From assembly GCA_963841405.1 (NCBI GenBank), contig CAWJCM010000002.1:62001-126000 (forward strand): a stretch of 64,000 bases of DNA. The letters are read 5' to 3'. The stretch is from DATBLE01 sp963841405 (GTDB taxonomy: Bacteria; Actinomycetota; Thermoleophilia; Gaiellales; Gaiellaceae). Below are positions 16,581-24,670 of this stretch, in pieces; the first letter of the stretch is position 1; each line of letters begins with the position of its first letter. A program made the position numbers and the translations under genes. The notes below the pieces were generated by a model that was not told the origin of the DNA, did not search any database, and worked only from the letters and a program-made list of their open reading frames with translations.

Positions 16581-17039
16581 ATGCTCGCCTCGGTCGACTG
16601 GAGCGACGTCGCATATGCGGCGCTCGCCTTCTTCCTCTTCCTCGCCGGGCTCGCCGTCGCCTACGGGGCCTTCCGCCTCGGTGGCACGCTGGGCAGGGCA
16701 TCGTCGCTGATCGAGGGAACAGAGACAGAGCTGCTGCCCGTGCTCACGAAGCTCGGCGGCACGCTCGACCGTGTCAACACCCAGCTCGACAAGGTGGACG
16801 TGATGACCGACAGCGCCGTCGACGCTGTCTCGACCGTGGATCTGGGAGTGCGCCGCGTCACGACCGTGGTGACGAGGCCGGTCCAGGCGGTGGCGGGCCT
16901 GTTCACCGGTGCTCGGCACGCCACGTCGGCGATCCGCTCGGGTGCAAGCTGGCGTGACGCGGTGGACACGGGACGGGCAGAGGCGGCGCGGCGGGAGCAG
17001 GACCTCGCCGACGAGCTCCGCCAGGCCGACGCGCCCTGA
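16581..17039 (+). CDS. DUF948-type membrane-anchored protein
   Basis: A 152-residue protein with one N-terminal membrane helix (about residues 10-30, YAALAFFLFLAGLAVAYG) followed by a long amphipathic helical region (GTLDRVNTQLDKVDVMTDSAVDAV) typical of DUF948 proteins, then an Arg/Glu-rich tail. Family members are general envelope or stress-associated proteins with no known activity. It sits just upstream of alaS, a neighbour pair often seen in Actinomycetota. Start chosen by the TAAGAT hexamer 6 nt upstream. Confidence 0.8.
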   Translation: MLASVDWSDVAYAALAFFLFLAGLAVAYGAFRLGGTLGRASSLIEGTETELLPVLTKLGGTLDRVNTQLDKVDVMTDSAVDAVSTVDLGVRRVTTVVTRPVQAVAGLFTGARHATSAIRSGASWRDAVDTGRAEAARREQDLADELRQADAP

Positions 17040-17182
17040 ACCGCCGTGTCCCCTCCGGCAACGGCCGGTTTGGCGCTCTCCGGCCTGCTCCGGCTATCCC
17101 CACGCGGAGGACGTGACCGGTCGGTGACGCGAAGGTGCCGGGTCGGCGCCGGATCGTCCACAGCCGCCGGGCGGGACCCTCC

Positions 17183-17188
17183 TAGAAT
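17183..17188 (+). promoter_or_regulatory. -10-like TAGAAT for leaderless alaS
   Basis: TAGAAT ends 6 nt before the alaS ATG. This leaves no room for a T-box or other leader, although 155 bp separate alaS from the previous gene. Confidence 0.6.
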
Positions 17189-17194
17189 CTCTGC

Positions 17195-19741
17195 ATGCGG
17201 ACGACCGCCGAGCTGCGCGAAGGCTTCCTCTCCTTCTTCGAGGAGAAGGGGCATCTCCGCTGCCCGTCGGCCTCGCTGATCCCGCGCGCGGACGACCACT
17301 CGACGCTCCTGACGAGCGCCGGCATGCAGCCGCAGATGCCGTTCTTCCTCGGCCGCGAGACGCCGCCGGCCCCACTGACCACGACCTGCCAGAAGGTGTT
17401 CCGGACGCCGGACATCGACGAGGTCGGGCTCGACACCTACCACCTGACCTTCTTCGAGATGCTCGGCAACTTCTCGTTCGGGCAGTACTTCAAGGAGGGC
17501 GCGATCGCGTTCGCCACCGAGTTCATGCGCGACCGCCTGAGGCTGGACTGGGACCGGATCTGGGTCAGCGTCCACGCCGGCGACCCGGAGCTCGAGCTCG
17601 GGCCCGACCAGGATGCGATCGACCTCTGGGAACGGATCGGCGTGCCGCCGGAGCGGATCGTGCCGCTGCCGTCCTCCGAGAACTTCTGGTCGGTGGGCGG
17701 CCCGGGGCCGTGCGGGCCGGACTCTGAGATCTACTTCGACTGGGGCGAGGAGGTCGGGTGCCCGGAGGGCTGCCTGCCGGGCTGCGCGCGCTGCGAGCGC
17801 TTTCTCGAGTTCTGGAACCTCGTCTTCATGTCGTACGAGCTCCATGCCGACCGGACGGTGACGCCGCTGCCGAAGCAGAACATCGATACCGGAATGGGGC
17901 TCGAGCGGATGGCCCGCATCGTCCAGGACGTCCCGTCCGTCTACGACACCGACGGCTACCAGGAGATCATGAGCTGGATCACCGAGGCCTCCGGCGTCGC
18001 GTACGGGGACTCGGTGGACGCGACCAAGGCGCACCGGGTCCTCGCCGACCACGGGCGCGGGATGACCTTCCTGGCCGGCGAGGGGATCACGCCGTCGAAC
18101 GAAGGGCGCGGCTACGTGCTCCGGCGCATCGTGCGCCGGGCAGTCCAGCACGGGTTGCGGATCGGCATGGAGGCGCCCTTCGTCGCCGAGCTGTCGGGAG
18201 CCGTGACCGAGCAGATGGCCGGCGCGTACCCGGAGCTGGCGGAGTACCGCGACCAGATCGGACGCGTCCTCCGGGCGGAGGAGGAGCGCTTCTCCGTGAC
18301 GCTGGAGCGCGGGATGAGGCTGTTCGAGGAGGCGGGCGGCCGCGGGGCGATCTCGGGCGTGGATGCCTTCGCGCTGCAGGCGACCTACGGTTTCCCGATC
18401 GAGCTGACCCTCGAGCTCGCCCGGGAGCGCGGCATCGAGGTCGACGAGGGCGGCTACGAGCAGGAGATGGACCGCCACCGCGAGATCTCGCGTGCGGGCG
18501 CCGGCAAGGGCGAGGTACAGCGCGCGGCCGACTTCGCCCGCGCCGCCGGGTTCCAGACCGAGTTCGTCGGCTGGGAGAAGACGGAGGTGCTCACCCAGAT
18601 CGGGGCGCTGGAGGAACTGGGCGACGGCCTGTTCCTGGCGAAGCTGCGCGAGTCGCCGTTCTACGCGGAAGGCGGGGGCCAGATCACGGACGCGGGCGAG
18701 CTCGAGAAGGAAGACGGCTCACGCGGGACGCTGCTCGCGGCCTACCGGATCGAGGACGACCAGGCCCTGCTCTTCGACGGGGAAGGGTTCGCCGCCGGCG
18801 ACCGCGTGAGGGCGGTCGTGCCCTGGAGCGTCCGCTTCCCGACTACGGCGAACCACACGGCCACCCACCTGCTGCACGAGGCGCTCCGCGCCGTGCTCGG
18901 CGACCACGTCCACCAGGCCGGCTCGGCGGTGCGTCCCGACAAGCTCCGCTTCGACTTCAGCCACCCGCAGGCGCTCACCGCCGAGGAGCGGGAGGCGGTC
19001 GAGCGGCGCGTCAACGAGGCGGTGTTCGCCAACCACCCGGTCCGCACGTTCGTCGTCCCGATCGACGAGGCGCGAAACCTAGGCGCGATGATGCTGTTCG
19101 GCGAGAAGTACGGCGACGAGGTGCGCGTGGTCGAGGTCGAGGGCGTCTCACGCGAGCTCTGCGGCGGCACGCATGTGCGGACGACGGCCGAGATCGGTCC
19201 GTTCGTGATCCTCGGCGAGGCGTCGGTCGGCTCGGGCGCGCGGCGCATCGAGGCGGTCACCGCCGGCGACGCGTTCGCGCTGCTCCGCGCCCGCGCCGAT
19301 GAGGCGGAGGAGCTGCGCGACGAACTGAACCGGCTCCGCAAGGATGTGAAGGTCAAGGCGCCTCCAGCCGGAGCGCATGCGGAAGCGCCTGCGGGCGAAG
19401 TGAAAATTCGTTCACGGGAAAGCGGAGTGGTAGTGGTTGAGGCCGAGGGTTATCGAGGCGGAGACCTGCGCGATCTCACAGACCGGATGCGCCGACAGGA
19501 AAACGCCACCGCAGTCCTCGCCGGCTCCACGGGGGGTGGGCGCGCGTTTCTCGTCTTCAACCTCGACCAGTCGCTCGCCGACCGGGGCATCGACGCCGTC
19601 GCGCTCGTCCGTGACGCGGCGAAGCACATCCAGGGAGGGGGCGGCGGGCGGCCGACGCTGGCCGAGGCGGGCGGGAAGAAGCCGGAAGCGCTCGCCGAGG
19701 CGCTCGACGCGGCCAAGGACGCGATCCTCGCGCAGCTGTAG
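17195..19741 (+). CDS. alaS: Alanyl-tRNA synthetase
   Basis: Charges tRNA-Ala and edits mischarged Ser/Gly. The 848-residue protein has the class II core at the N-terminus (RTTAELREGFLSFF start, then TSAGMQPQMPFF), the tRNA-recognition middle, the editing site NHTATHLLHEAL with the downstream CGGTH zinc motif, and the C-Ala domain ending GRPTLAEAGGKKPEAL. A short patch at about 19390-19440 (GEVKIRSRESGVVVVEAEGY) uses many AT-ending codons, unlike the rest. The ATG lies 6 nt after a TAGAAT element. The last base of its TAG is the first base of the ruvX GTG. Confidence 0.97.
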   Translation: MRTTAELREGFLSFFEEKGHLRCPSASLIPRADDHSTLLTSAGMQPQMPFFLGRETPPAPLTTTCQKVFRTPDIDEVGLDTYHLTFFEMLGNFSFGQYFKEGAIAFATEFMRDRLRLDWDRIWVSVHAGDPELELGPDQDAIDLWERIGVPPERIVPLPSSENFWSVGGPGPCGPDSEIYFDWGEEVGCPEGCLPGCARCERFLEFWNLVFMSYELHADRTVTPLPKQNIDTGMGLERMARIVQDVPSVYDTDGYQEIMSWITEASGVAYGDSVDATKAHRVLADHGRGMTFLAGEGITPSNEGRGYVLRRIVRRAVQHGLRIGMEAPFVAELSGAVTEQMAGAYPELAEYRDQIGRVLRAEEERFSVTLERGMRLFEEAGGRGAISGVDAFALQATYGFPIELTLELARERGIEVDEGGYEQEMDRHREISRAGAGKGEVQRAADFARAAGFQTEFVGWEKTEVLTQIGALEELGDGLFLAKLRESPFYAEGGGQITDAGELEKEDGSRGTLLAAYRIEDDQALLFDGEGFAAGDRVRAVVPWSVRFPTTANHTATHLLHEALRAVLGDHVHQAGSAVRPDKLRFDFSHPQALTAEEREAVERRVNEAVFANHPVRTFVVPIDEARNLGAMMLFGEKYGDEVRVVEVEGVSRELCGGTHVRTTAEIGPFVILGEASVGSGARRIEAVTAGDAFALLRARADEAEELRDELNRLRKDVKVKAPPAGAHAEAPAGEVKIRSRESGVVVVEAEGYRGGDLRDLTDRMRRQENATAVLAGSTGGGRAFLVFNLDQSLADRGIDAVALVRDAAKHIQGGGGGRPTLAEAGGKKPEALAEALDAAKDAILAQL

Positions 19742-20124
19742 TGAAGGTGGTGGCGCTCGACTACGGCTCGGCACGCACCGGCGTGGCCGTCTCCGACCCG
19801 ACCGGCACCCTCGCCCGGCCGCTCTGCACGGTCGAGCGGGCCGCGACCGACGAGGGGCTGCGCCGTCTCCGCGACCTCGTCCGCGCCGAACAGGCCGAGC
19901 GCGTCGTCGTCGGGCTCCCGCTCACGCTCCGCGGCGAGGTCGGCCCCCAGGCGGAGGAGACGGCCCGGTTCGTCGAGCAGCTGCGCGCCACGCTGGACGT
20001 TCCGGTCGAGACGCTGGACGAGCGCTTCACGACCGCGCTGGCCGGCCCGGGCAAGGGCGACGACGCCCGGGCAGCTGCGCACCTGTTGTCGAGCTACCTC
20101 GAGCGGTCGAGGAGCCGGACCTGA
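19741..20124 (+). CDS. ruvX: Putative Holliday junction resolvase / pre-16S rRNA nuclease
   Basis: A 127-residue YqgF-family RNase H-fold protein, implicated in 16S rRNA 5' maturation. The first strand has the catalytic Asp (VVALDYGSARTGVAVSD), the middle motif is VVGLPLTLRGE, and the third acidic region is LDERFTTALA followed by KGDDARAAAHLL. It follows alaS with one shared base and overlaps mltG, the alaS-ruvX-mltG-aroE order that is common in high- and low-GC Gram-positives. Confidence 0.92.
   Translation: MKVVALDYGSARTGVAVSDPTGTLARPLCTVERAATDEGLRRLRDLVRAEQAERVVVGLPLTLRGEVGPQAEETARFVEQLRATLDVPVETLDERFTTALAGPGKGDDARAAAHLLSSYLERSRSRT
20109..20114 (+). promoter_or_regulatory. Shine-Dalgarno GAGGAG setting a CTG start for mltG
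   Basis: GAGGAG lies 6 nt upstream of CTG at 20121; there is no ATG, GTG or TTG in frame between the end of ruvX and the membrane helix. Confidence 0.5.
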
Positions 20125-20975
20125 CACGTCCGACCAGGCAGCAGATCTACCGGCGGAGGCTGGTGGCGCTGGTGGTGGTGTGCGTGGTGGTCGGTGCCTG
20201 TGCGTGGGGCGCCTATGCCGTCGTCCGGAACCACCGCGACGCGTCGCCTCCCCCGCCGACGACCACCGCCCCCGCGCGCAGGGTGCTCAGCGTGCTCTTC
20301 CCGGAAGGCTTCACGAGGCAGCAGATGGCCAGGCGCGCCCACGCGGTCAGCCCCGCGATCGGCACCGCCGCGTATCTGCGGGCGACGCGGACCTCGGCGC
20401 TGCCGGGCCGGTTCGCCGGCGACGGCAAGCGCCGCAGCCTGGAGGGCTTCCTGTTCCCGGCCACGTACGACATCTACGACGACGACCCGGCGCCGGTGCT
20501 GGTCGGCAAGCAGCTGACCGCCTTCACCAGGAACTGGAGCCAGGTCGAGCTCGGCTACGCGCGCTCGAAGAACCTGACGCCGTACGACGTGCTGATCATC
20601 GCGTCGATGATCGAGAAGGAGGTCGTCGTCCCGCGCGAGCGGCCGCTGGTGGCGGCCGTGATCTACAACCGGCTGCACGAACGGATGCCGCTCGGGATCG
20701 ACGCGACGCTGCGCTACGGCCTGGGCATCCCGCCGACGCGGGCGATCACGAAGCGCGACCTGGCATCGAGCTCGCCCTTCAACACCCGCAGGTTCCGCGG
20801 GCTGCCGCCCACACCGATCGCGAACCCCGGCCTTGCCTCGATGCAGGCGGCTGCCCGCCCGGCCAAGGTCGACTATCTCTACTTCGTTCGCAAGCCCGAT
20901 TGCCGCAGCCACTTCTTCACCGCGAGCATCGACGAGTTCGACGCCTACACGCGCAAGGGCCTGACCAATTGTTGA
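20121..20975 (+). CDS. mltG: Endolytic transglycosylase, probable CTG start
   Basis: Cuts nascent glycan strands, ending peptidoglycan polymerisation. The 284-residue YceG/MltG protein has a basic cytoplasmic N-terminus (TRPTRQQIYRRR), one membrane helix (residues 14-32), a linker of Pro/Thr and the catalytic domain with the family Glu in IIASMIEKEVVVPRERPLVAAVIYNRL. The likely start is CTG at 20121: it overlaps the ruvX stop (CTGA), has GAGGAG 6 nt upstream and keeps the positive-inside N-terminus. The alternative GTG at 20163 would begin inside the membrane helix. The TGA overlaps the aroE TTG. Confidence 0.88.
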   Translation: MTRPTRQQIYRRRLVALVVVCVVVGACAWGAYAVVRNHRDASPPPPTTTAPARRVLSVLFPEGFTRQQMARRAHAVSPAIGTAAYLRATRTSALPGRFAGDGKRRSLEGFLFPATYDIYDDDPAPVLVGKQLTAFTRNWSQVELGYARSKNLTPYDVLIIASMIEKEVVVPRERPLVAAVIYNRLHERMPLGIDATLRYGLGIPPTRAITKRDLASSSPFNTRRFRGLPPTPIANPGLASMQAAARPAKVDYLYFVRKPDCRSHFFTASIDEFDAYTRKGLTNC

Positions 20976-21655
20976 GCGGGCGCACGACCCTGGTGGGGCT
21001 GATCGGCAACCCGGTCGAGCACTCGCTCTCGCCGGCGATGCACAACGCCGCCTTCGCCGTGCGCGGTCTGGACTGGGCGTACGTGCCGCTGCCGGTCGAG
21101 GAGGGCCGCGTCGAAGACGCGGTGCGCGGACTCGTGGCGCTCGGCTTCGTCGGTGCGAACGTGACGGCGCCGCACAAGGCGGCCGCTGCGGTCGCATGCG
21201 AGACGGAGCTCGACTCGGTCAACGTGCTCGTGGTCAGTGACGGACGCGTTCAGGGAGTCTCGACCGACGCGGCGATCCTCGACGGGTTCCCCGCGCAGCG
21301 ACCGGTGATCCTCGGCAGCGGCGGTGCGGCGGCCGCGTTCCGCGCGGCATTGCCGGGGGCACGCGTCTTCTCCCGCCGGGGCGACTGGCCCCCGGACGTG
21401 GCCGGCGCCGACCTGGTCGTCAACGCCACCTCCGGACGGGACGCCATCCTCTGCACCCTGTCGGAGGATCAGACCCTGGTCGACCTGCCGTATCCGGAGA
21501 CGGCGACCGCACGCGCCGCGCGCGAGGTCGGCGCGACCGTGGTCGGCGGCCTCGACGTCCTGGTCGCGCAGGGCGTTGCCTCGTTCGAGCTCTGGACCGG
21601 CGTGCCCGCACCCGTCGAGGTGATGCGCGCCGCCGTAGGCTTAGCCATTTGCTGA
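20972..21655 (+). CDS. aroE: Shikimate dehydrogenase, compact form
   Basis: Reduces 3-dehydroshikimate to shikimate with NADPH. At 227 residues it is about 40 shorter than usual. Conserved parts are the substrate-binding start (LVGLIGNPVEHSLSPAMHN), the catalytic Lys in NVTAPHK, SVNVLV, the STDAA substrate motif, the Rossmann GSGGAA and the C-terminal GLDVLVAQGVASFELWTG. The deletion is mainly in the nucleotide-binding half. Start is TTG 20972 overlapping the mltG stop (TTGA). Its stop codon sits at the loop of a strong hairpin before aroC. Confidence 0.9.
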   Translation: MSGRTTLVGLIGNPVEHSLSPAMHNAAFAVRGLDWAYVPLPVEEGRVEDAVRGLVALGFVGANVTAPHKAAAAVACETELDSVNVLVVSDGRVQGVSTDAAILDGFPAQRPVILGSGGAAAAFRAALPGARVFSRRGDWPPDVAGADLVVNATSGRDAILCTLSEDQTLVDLPYPETATARAAREVGATVVGGLDVLVAQGVASFELWTGVPAPVEVMRAAVGLAIC

Positions 21656-21667
21656 CGCAAATGGCTA
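21642..21667 (+). terminator. 11-bp hairpin spanning aroE stop codon
   Basis: TAGCCATTTGC and GCAAATGGCTA pair perfectly across a TGAC loop; the aroE TGA (21653-21655) is in the loop. No U-tract follows; aroC's Shine-Dalgarno starts one base after the stem. It is AT-rich for this genome. It may be an mRNA processing or attenuating hairpin rather than a full terminator. Confidence 0.55.
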
Positions 21668-21674
21668 GAGGAGG
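21668..21674 (+). promoter_or_regulatory. Strong Shine-Dalgarno GAGGAGG for aroC
   Basis: GAGGAGG lies 6 nt before the GTG at 21681, fixing that start; the hairpin just upstream may control access to it. Confidence 0.7.
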
Positions 21675-21680
21675 ATCGAC

Positions 21681-22766
21681 GTGAGTCTCGAGCTCGTCAC
21701 CGCCGGCGAGTCGCACGGCCCCGCGCTGGTCGCGATCGTCACGGGGCTGCCGGCCGGGTTGGTGCTCGACCGGGCGGCGATCGACGAGGATCTCCGCCGG
21801 CGCCAGCAAGGGTACGGGCGTAGCCCCCGCCAGCAGATCGAGACCGACCGGGTAGAGGTCTACGGGGGCCTTCGCCACGGCCGGACGCTCGGCACGCCGC
21901 TGGGGCTGGTCGTCCGCAACCGCGACCACGAGAGCTGGACCTGGGGGATGAGTCCGTGGCCGCCGGAGGGGGAGCCGCCCCGCGGAGGCAAGGGACAGGA
22001 GCAGGTGACGCTGCCCCGGCCCGGCCACGCAGATCTGGCCGGCGTCCTCAAGTACGGCCTCGAGGACGTGCGCGACGCGCTCGAGCGGGCGAGCGCCCGG
22101 CACACGGCGGTGGTCGTCGCCGCCGGTGCCGTGGCGAAGGCGCTCCTGCGCGAGATCGGCGTCGAGGTCGACGGGAACGTCGTCGGCGACGACCTCGAGG
22201 TGCGCGTCGACGAGGCGCGGGCCGCGCGCGACACGGTCGGCGGCGTGGTCGAGGTGCGCGCGGCGGGCGTCCCGCCCGGGCTCGGCTCGTACGCGTCTCG
22301 AAGTGACCGGCTCGACGCGAGGCTGGCCGCGGCGCTGATGGGCATCCAGGCCGTGAAGGGGGTCGAGGTCGGCGACGGGTTCGCGCTCGCCGGCATGCGC
22401 GGCTCGGAAGCTCATGACGAGATCTTCCGCGACGCGCAGGGCCTCTACCGCGAGACGAACCGCGCGGGCGGGATCGAGGCCGGGGTCTCGAACGGCGAGC
22501 AGATCGTCGTGCGGGCGGCGATGAAGCCGTTGCCGACGCTGATGAAGCCGCTGCGGTCGGTCGACCTCGCGACCGGGGAGCCGGCCGAGGCGCTGGTCGA
22601 GCGCAGCGACACCGCCGCCGTCGAGGCGCTTGCCGTGGTCGCCGAGGCGTCGGTCGCCTTCGAGCTGGCCGGGGCGGCGCGCGAGAAGTTCGGCGGGGAC
22701 GCGCTTGTCGACTTCGTCGGCGCGTACCAGGCGTACCGCGGGCGGATCGATTGGCAACCGCGCTAG
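21681..22766 (+). CDS. aroC: Chorismate synthase
   Basis: Makes chorismate from EPSP using reduced FMN. The 361-residue protein has all three family signatures: GESHGPALVAIVTGLPAG at the N-terminus, the central GVEVGDGFALAGMRGSEAHDE region, and the C-terminal RSDTAAVEALAVVAEA. GTG start follows GAGGAGG by 6 nt. The last 16 nt overlap the start of aroKB. Third gene of the aroE-aroC-aroKB-aroQ cluster; EPSP synthase is not in the window. Confidence 0.96.
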   Translation: MSLELVTAGESHGPALVAIVTGLPAGLVLDRAAIDEDLRRRQQGYGRSPRQQIETDRVEVYGGLRHGRTLGTPLGLVVRNRDHESWTWGMSPWPPEGEPPRGGKGQEQVTLPRPGHADLAGVLKYGLEDVRDALERASARHTAVVVAAGAVAKALLREIGVEVDGNVVGDDLEVRVDEARAARDTVGGVVEVRAAGVPPGLGSYASRSDRLDARLAAALMGIQAVKGVEVGDGFALAGMRGSEAHDEIFRDAQGLYRETNRAGGIEAGVSNGEQIVVRAAMKPLPTLMKPLRSVDLATGEPAEALVERSDTAAVEALAVVAEASVAFELAGAAREKFGGDALVDFVGAYQAYRGRIDWQPR

Positions 22767-24151
22767 ACCGGCACCTCGCGCTGGTCGGCTTCATGGGCGC
22801 CGGCAAGACGACGCTCGGGATGCAGACGGCGGAGCGGCTGGGCCGGCGATTCGTCGACCTCGACCGCGAGATCGAACGGGGGCTGCGCCAGGCAATTCCC
22901 GAGATCTTCGAGCAGCGCGGCGAAATCGAGTTCCGCGTGCGCGAGCAGGAGGCCGCGCTGGAGACACTCAGGTCGGGGCCGCCGGCGGTCGTCGCGCTCG
23001 GCGGCGGAGCGGTGACGAGCCCGAAGATCCGCGAAGCGCTCCGCGACCACGCCCTGACCGTCTACGTGGAGGTCGAGCCGGACGTCGCCTGGGAGCGGGT
23101 CCGCGGTCAGGGGCGCCCGCTGGCCCGGGAGGAGGGCTCCTTCCGCGCGCTGTACGACGAGCGCCGGCCGCTCTACCTCGACGCCGCCGACGCGCTCGCC
23201 CGCTCGCCGGAGGACGTCGTTCTGGCCGCGGCGGGCGTCCACGTCGCCCTCGGCTCGCTCGAGCAGCTCGGCGAGCTCGTGCCCGGTGAGGGTCCGGTCG
23301 CGCTGGTCACTGACACGCAGGTCTCCGGCATCCACGGCATGGACGCGCAGCTCGCCCTCGGCCCCCGGCTCGCCTCGACGCATACGGCGTCCGGGAAGAG
23401 CGCCGACGACCTCGAGCGGCTCTGGCGCTCGCTGAATATCGGCCGCGCCGGAACCGTGGTCGCCCTCGGCGGCGGCACGACCACGGACCTCGCGGGATTC
23501 GCTGCAGCCACCTACCTGCGCGGGGTCGACTGGGTGGGAGTGCCGACGACACTCGTCGGCCAGGTCGACGCCGCGATCGGCGGGAAAACCGCCGTCGACC
23601 TGCCCGAGGCGAAGAATCTCGTCGGCGCCTTCCACTGGCCGGCGCGCACGATCGTCGACCCGGCTCTGCTGGCGACGCTGCCCGAGGCGGAGCGCCTGAA
23701 CGGCATGGCGGAGGTGGTGAAGACCGGGCTGCTCGCCGGCGAGCGGTTCTGGGAGCTCGCCGAAGAGGAGCTCGTGCGCCGCTGCGCGGCGTACAAGGCG
23801 GCGTTGTGCCTGCGCGATCCACACGACCTCGGCCCGCGGCACGCGCTCAACCTGGGCCACACGTTCGGCCATGCGCTCGAGGCCGCGTCCGGCTACGAGC
23901 TCCCGCACGGCAGAGCGGTCGCGCTTGGCCTGCTGGCCGCGCTCCGGCTCTCCGGCCGCGACCCCGCGCCTGTCGAGGACATGCTCGCGCCCGAGCCGGT
24001 GCGGGTCGACCGCGAGCGGGCGTGGGAGGCGCTCCTCCGCGACAAGAAGGGCCGCCTCAGGATCGTCCTGCTCGGCGACGACGGTGCGTTCGAGCAGGAG
24101 CTGCCCGAGGCGGACGTGCGCGCGGCGCTGAACGAGCTGATCTCCCGATAG
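22751..24151 (+). CDS. aroKB: Shikimate kinase / 3-dehydroquinate synthase fusion
   Basis: One 466-residue polypeptide carrying two shikimate-pathway steps. Residues about 1-165 are shikimate kinase: Walker A GFMGAGKTT (13-21), FVDLDREIE, RGEIEFRVREQE and GGGAV. Residues about 170-466 are dehydroquinate synthase: NAD-binding ALGGGTTTDLAGFAAATYLRG, GGKTAVD, and the zinc ligands in NGMAEVVKTG and LNLGHTFGHALE. The synthase part is about 50-60 residues shorter than free AroB, mainly at its N-terminal nucleotide-binding edge. TTG start within the aroC 3' end. The stop TAG begins a TAGGGT hexamer 6 nt before aroQ. Confidence 0.93.
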   Translation: MATALDRHLALVGFMGAGKTTLGMQTAERLGRRFVDLDREIERGLRQAIPEIFEQRGEIEFRVREQEAALETLRSGPPAVVALGGGAVTSPKIREALRDHALTVYVEVEPDVAWERVRGQGRPLAREEGSFRALYDERRPLYLDAADALARSPEDVVLAAAGVHVALGSLEQLGELVPGEGPVALVTDTQVSGIHGMDAQLALGPRLASTHTASGKSADDLERLWRSLNIGRAGTVVALGGGTTTDLAGFAAATYLRGVDWVGVPTTLVGQVDAAIGGKTAVDLPEAKNLVGAFHWPARTIVDPALLATLPEAERLNGMAEVVKTGLLAGERFWELAEEELVRRCAAYKAALCLRDPHDLGPRHALNLGHTFGHALEAASGYELPHGRAVALGLLAALRLSGRDPAPVEDMLAPEPVRVDRERAWEALLRDKKGRLRIVLLGDDGAFEQELPEADVRAALNELISR

Positions 24152-24154
24152 GGT
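24149..24154 (+). promoter_or_regulatory. -10-like TAGGGT overlapping aroKB stop codon
   Basis: TAGGGT includes the aroKB TAG and ends 6 nt before the GTG of aroQ. Confidence 0.4.
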
Positions 24155-24160
24155 CACGGC

Positions 24161-24589
24161 GTGAACGTCGACGTGCTCAACGGTGTGAATCTGGACGTGG
24201 TCGGGCGGCGGAATCCGGAGCTGTACGGCGGCCTCGGGCTCGAGCAGCTCGAGACGCAGATCTACGAGTGGGCGAAGGAGCTCGACCTGCGCGTCCGTTG
24301 CCGGCAGACGAACAGCGAGGGCCAGTACGTCGACTGGTGCCACGAGGCACTGGACAGCGCCGAGGGCGTCGTGCTCAACCCGGCGGCGTGGACGCACTAC
24401 AGCTACGCGATTCGCGACGCGGTCGAGCTGTTCAGCTTCCCGGTCGTCGAGGTGCACCTCTCGAACGTCGAGGAGCGCGAGGAATGGCGGCGTGTCTCCG
24501 TGATTGCCGACTTCGCGGCCAAGCGTGTGATCGGCAAGGGGCCGGAGGGCTACCGCGAGGCCCTCGCGTTCCTGGGGTCGAAGCGATGA
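24161..24589 (+). CDS. aroQ: Type II 3-dehydroquinate dehydratase
   Basis: Dehydrates 3-dehydroquinate to 3-dehydroshikimate. The 142-residue dodecameric-type enzyme shows the start VLNGVNLDVVGRRNPELYGG (catalytic Arg and Tyr), QTNSEGQYVDW, NPAAWTHYSYAIRDAV with the catalytic His, and VEVHLSNVEEREEWRR. The usual NxxAxTHTS has Trp and Tyr substitutions (AAWTHYS). Its TGA overlaps the ATG of the peptidase gene. In Actinomycetota aroQ-pepP-efp is a common order. Confidence 0.93.
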   Translation: MNVDVLNGVNLDVVGRRNPELYGGLGLEQLETQIYEWAKELDLRVRCRQTNSEGQYVDWCHEALDSAEGVVLNPAAWTHYSYAIRDAVELFSFPVVEVHLSNVEEREEWRRVSVIADFAAKRVIGKGPEGYREALAFLGSKR

Positions 24590-24670
24590 GAGACGAAGCC
24601 GAGCTCAAAGGCGACAGCAGAGCTGTCGGCATCGGTGCGAGTCAATGTCATGACGCCGAAGGCGTCGGCG
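24586..24670 (+). repeat. 85-bp coding repeat with two hairpins, copy 2
   Basis: Ungapped match to 2729-2813 (about 78 percent by hand count). Hairpin 1 is 24612-24628 (7-bp perfect stem CGACAGC/GCTGTCG, loop AGA); hairpin 2 is 24652-24666 (6-bp perfect stem GACGCC/GGCGTC, loop GAA). This copy has the better-formed stems. Confidence 0.7.

Noticed and set aside
17040..17194. T-box or other leader for alaS
   Set aside because: The promoter hexamer lies 6 nt before the ATG, leaving no leader, and no T-box sequence is visible.
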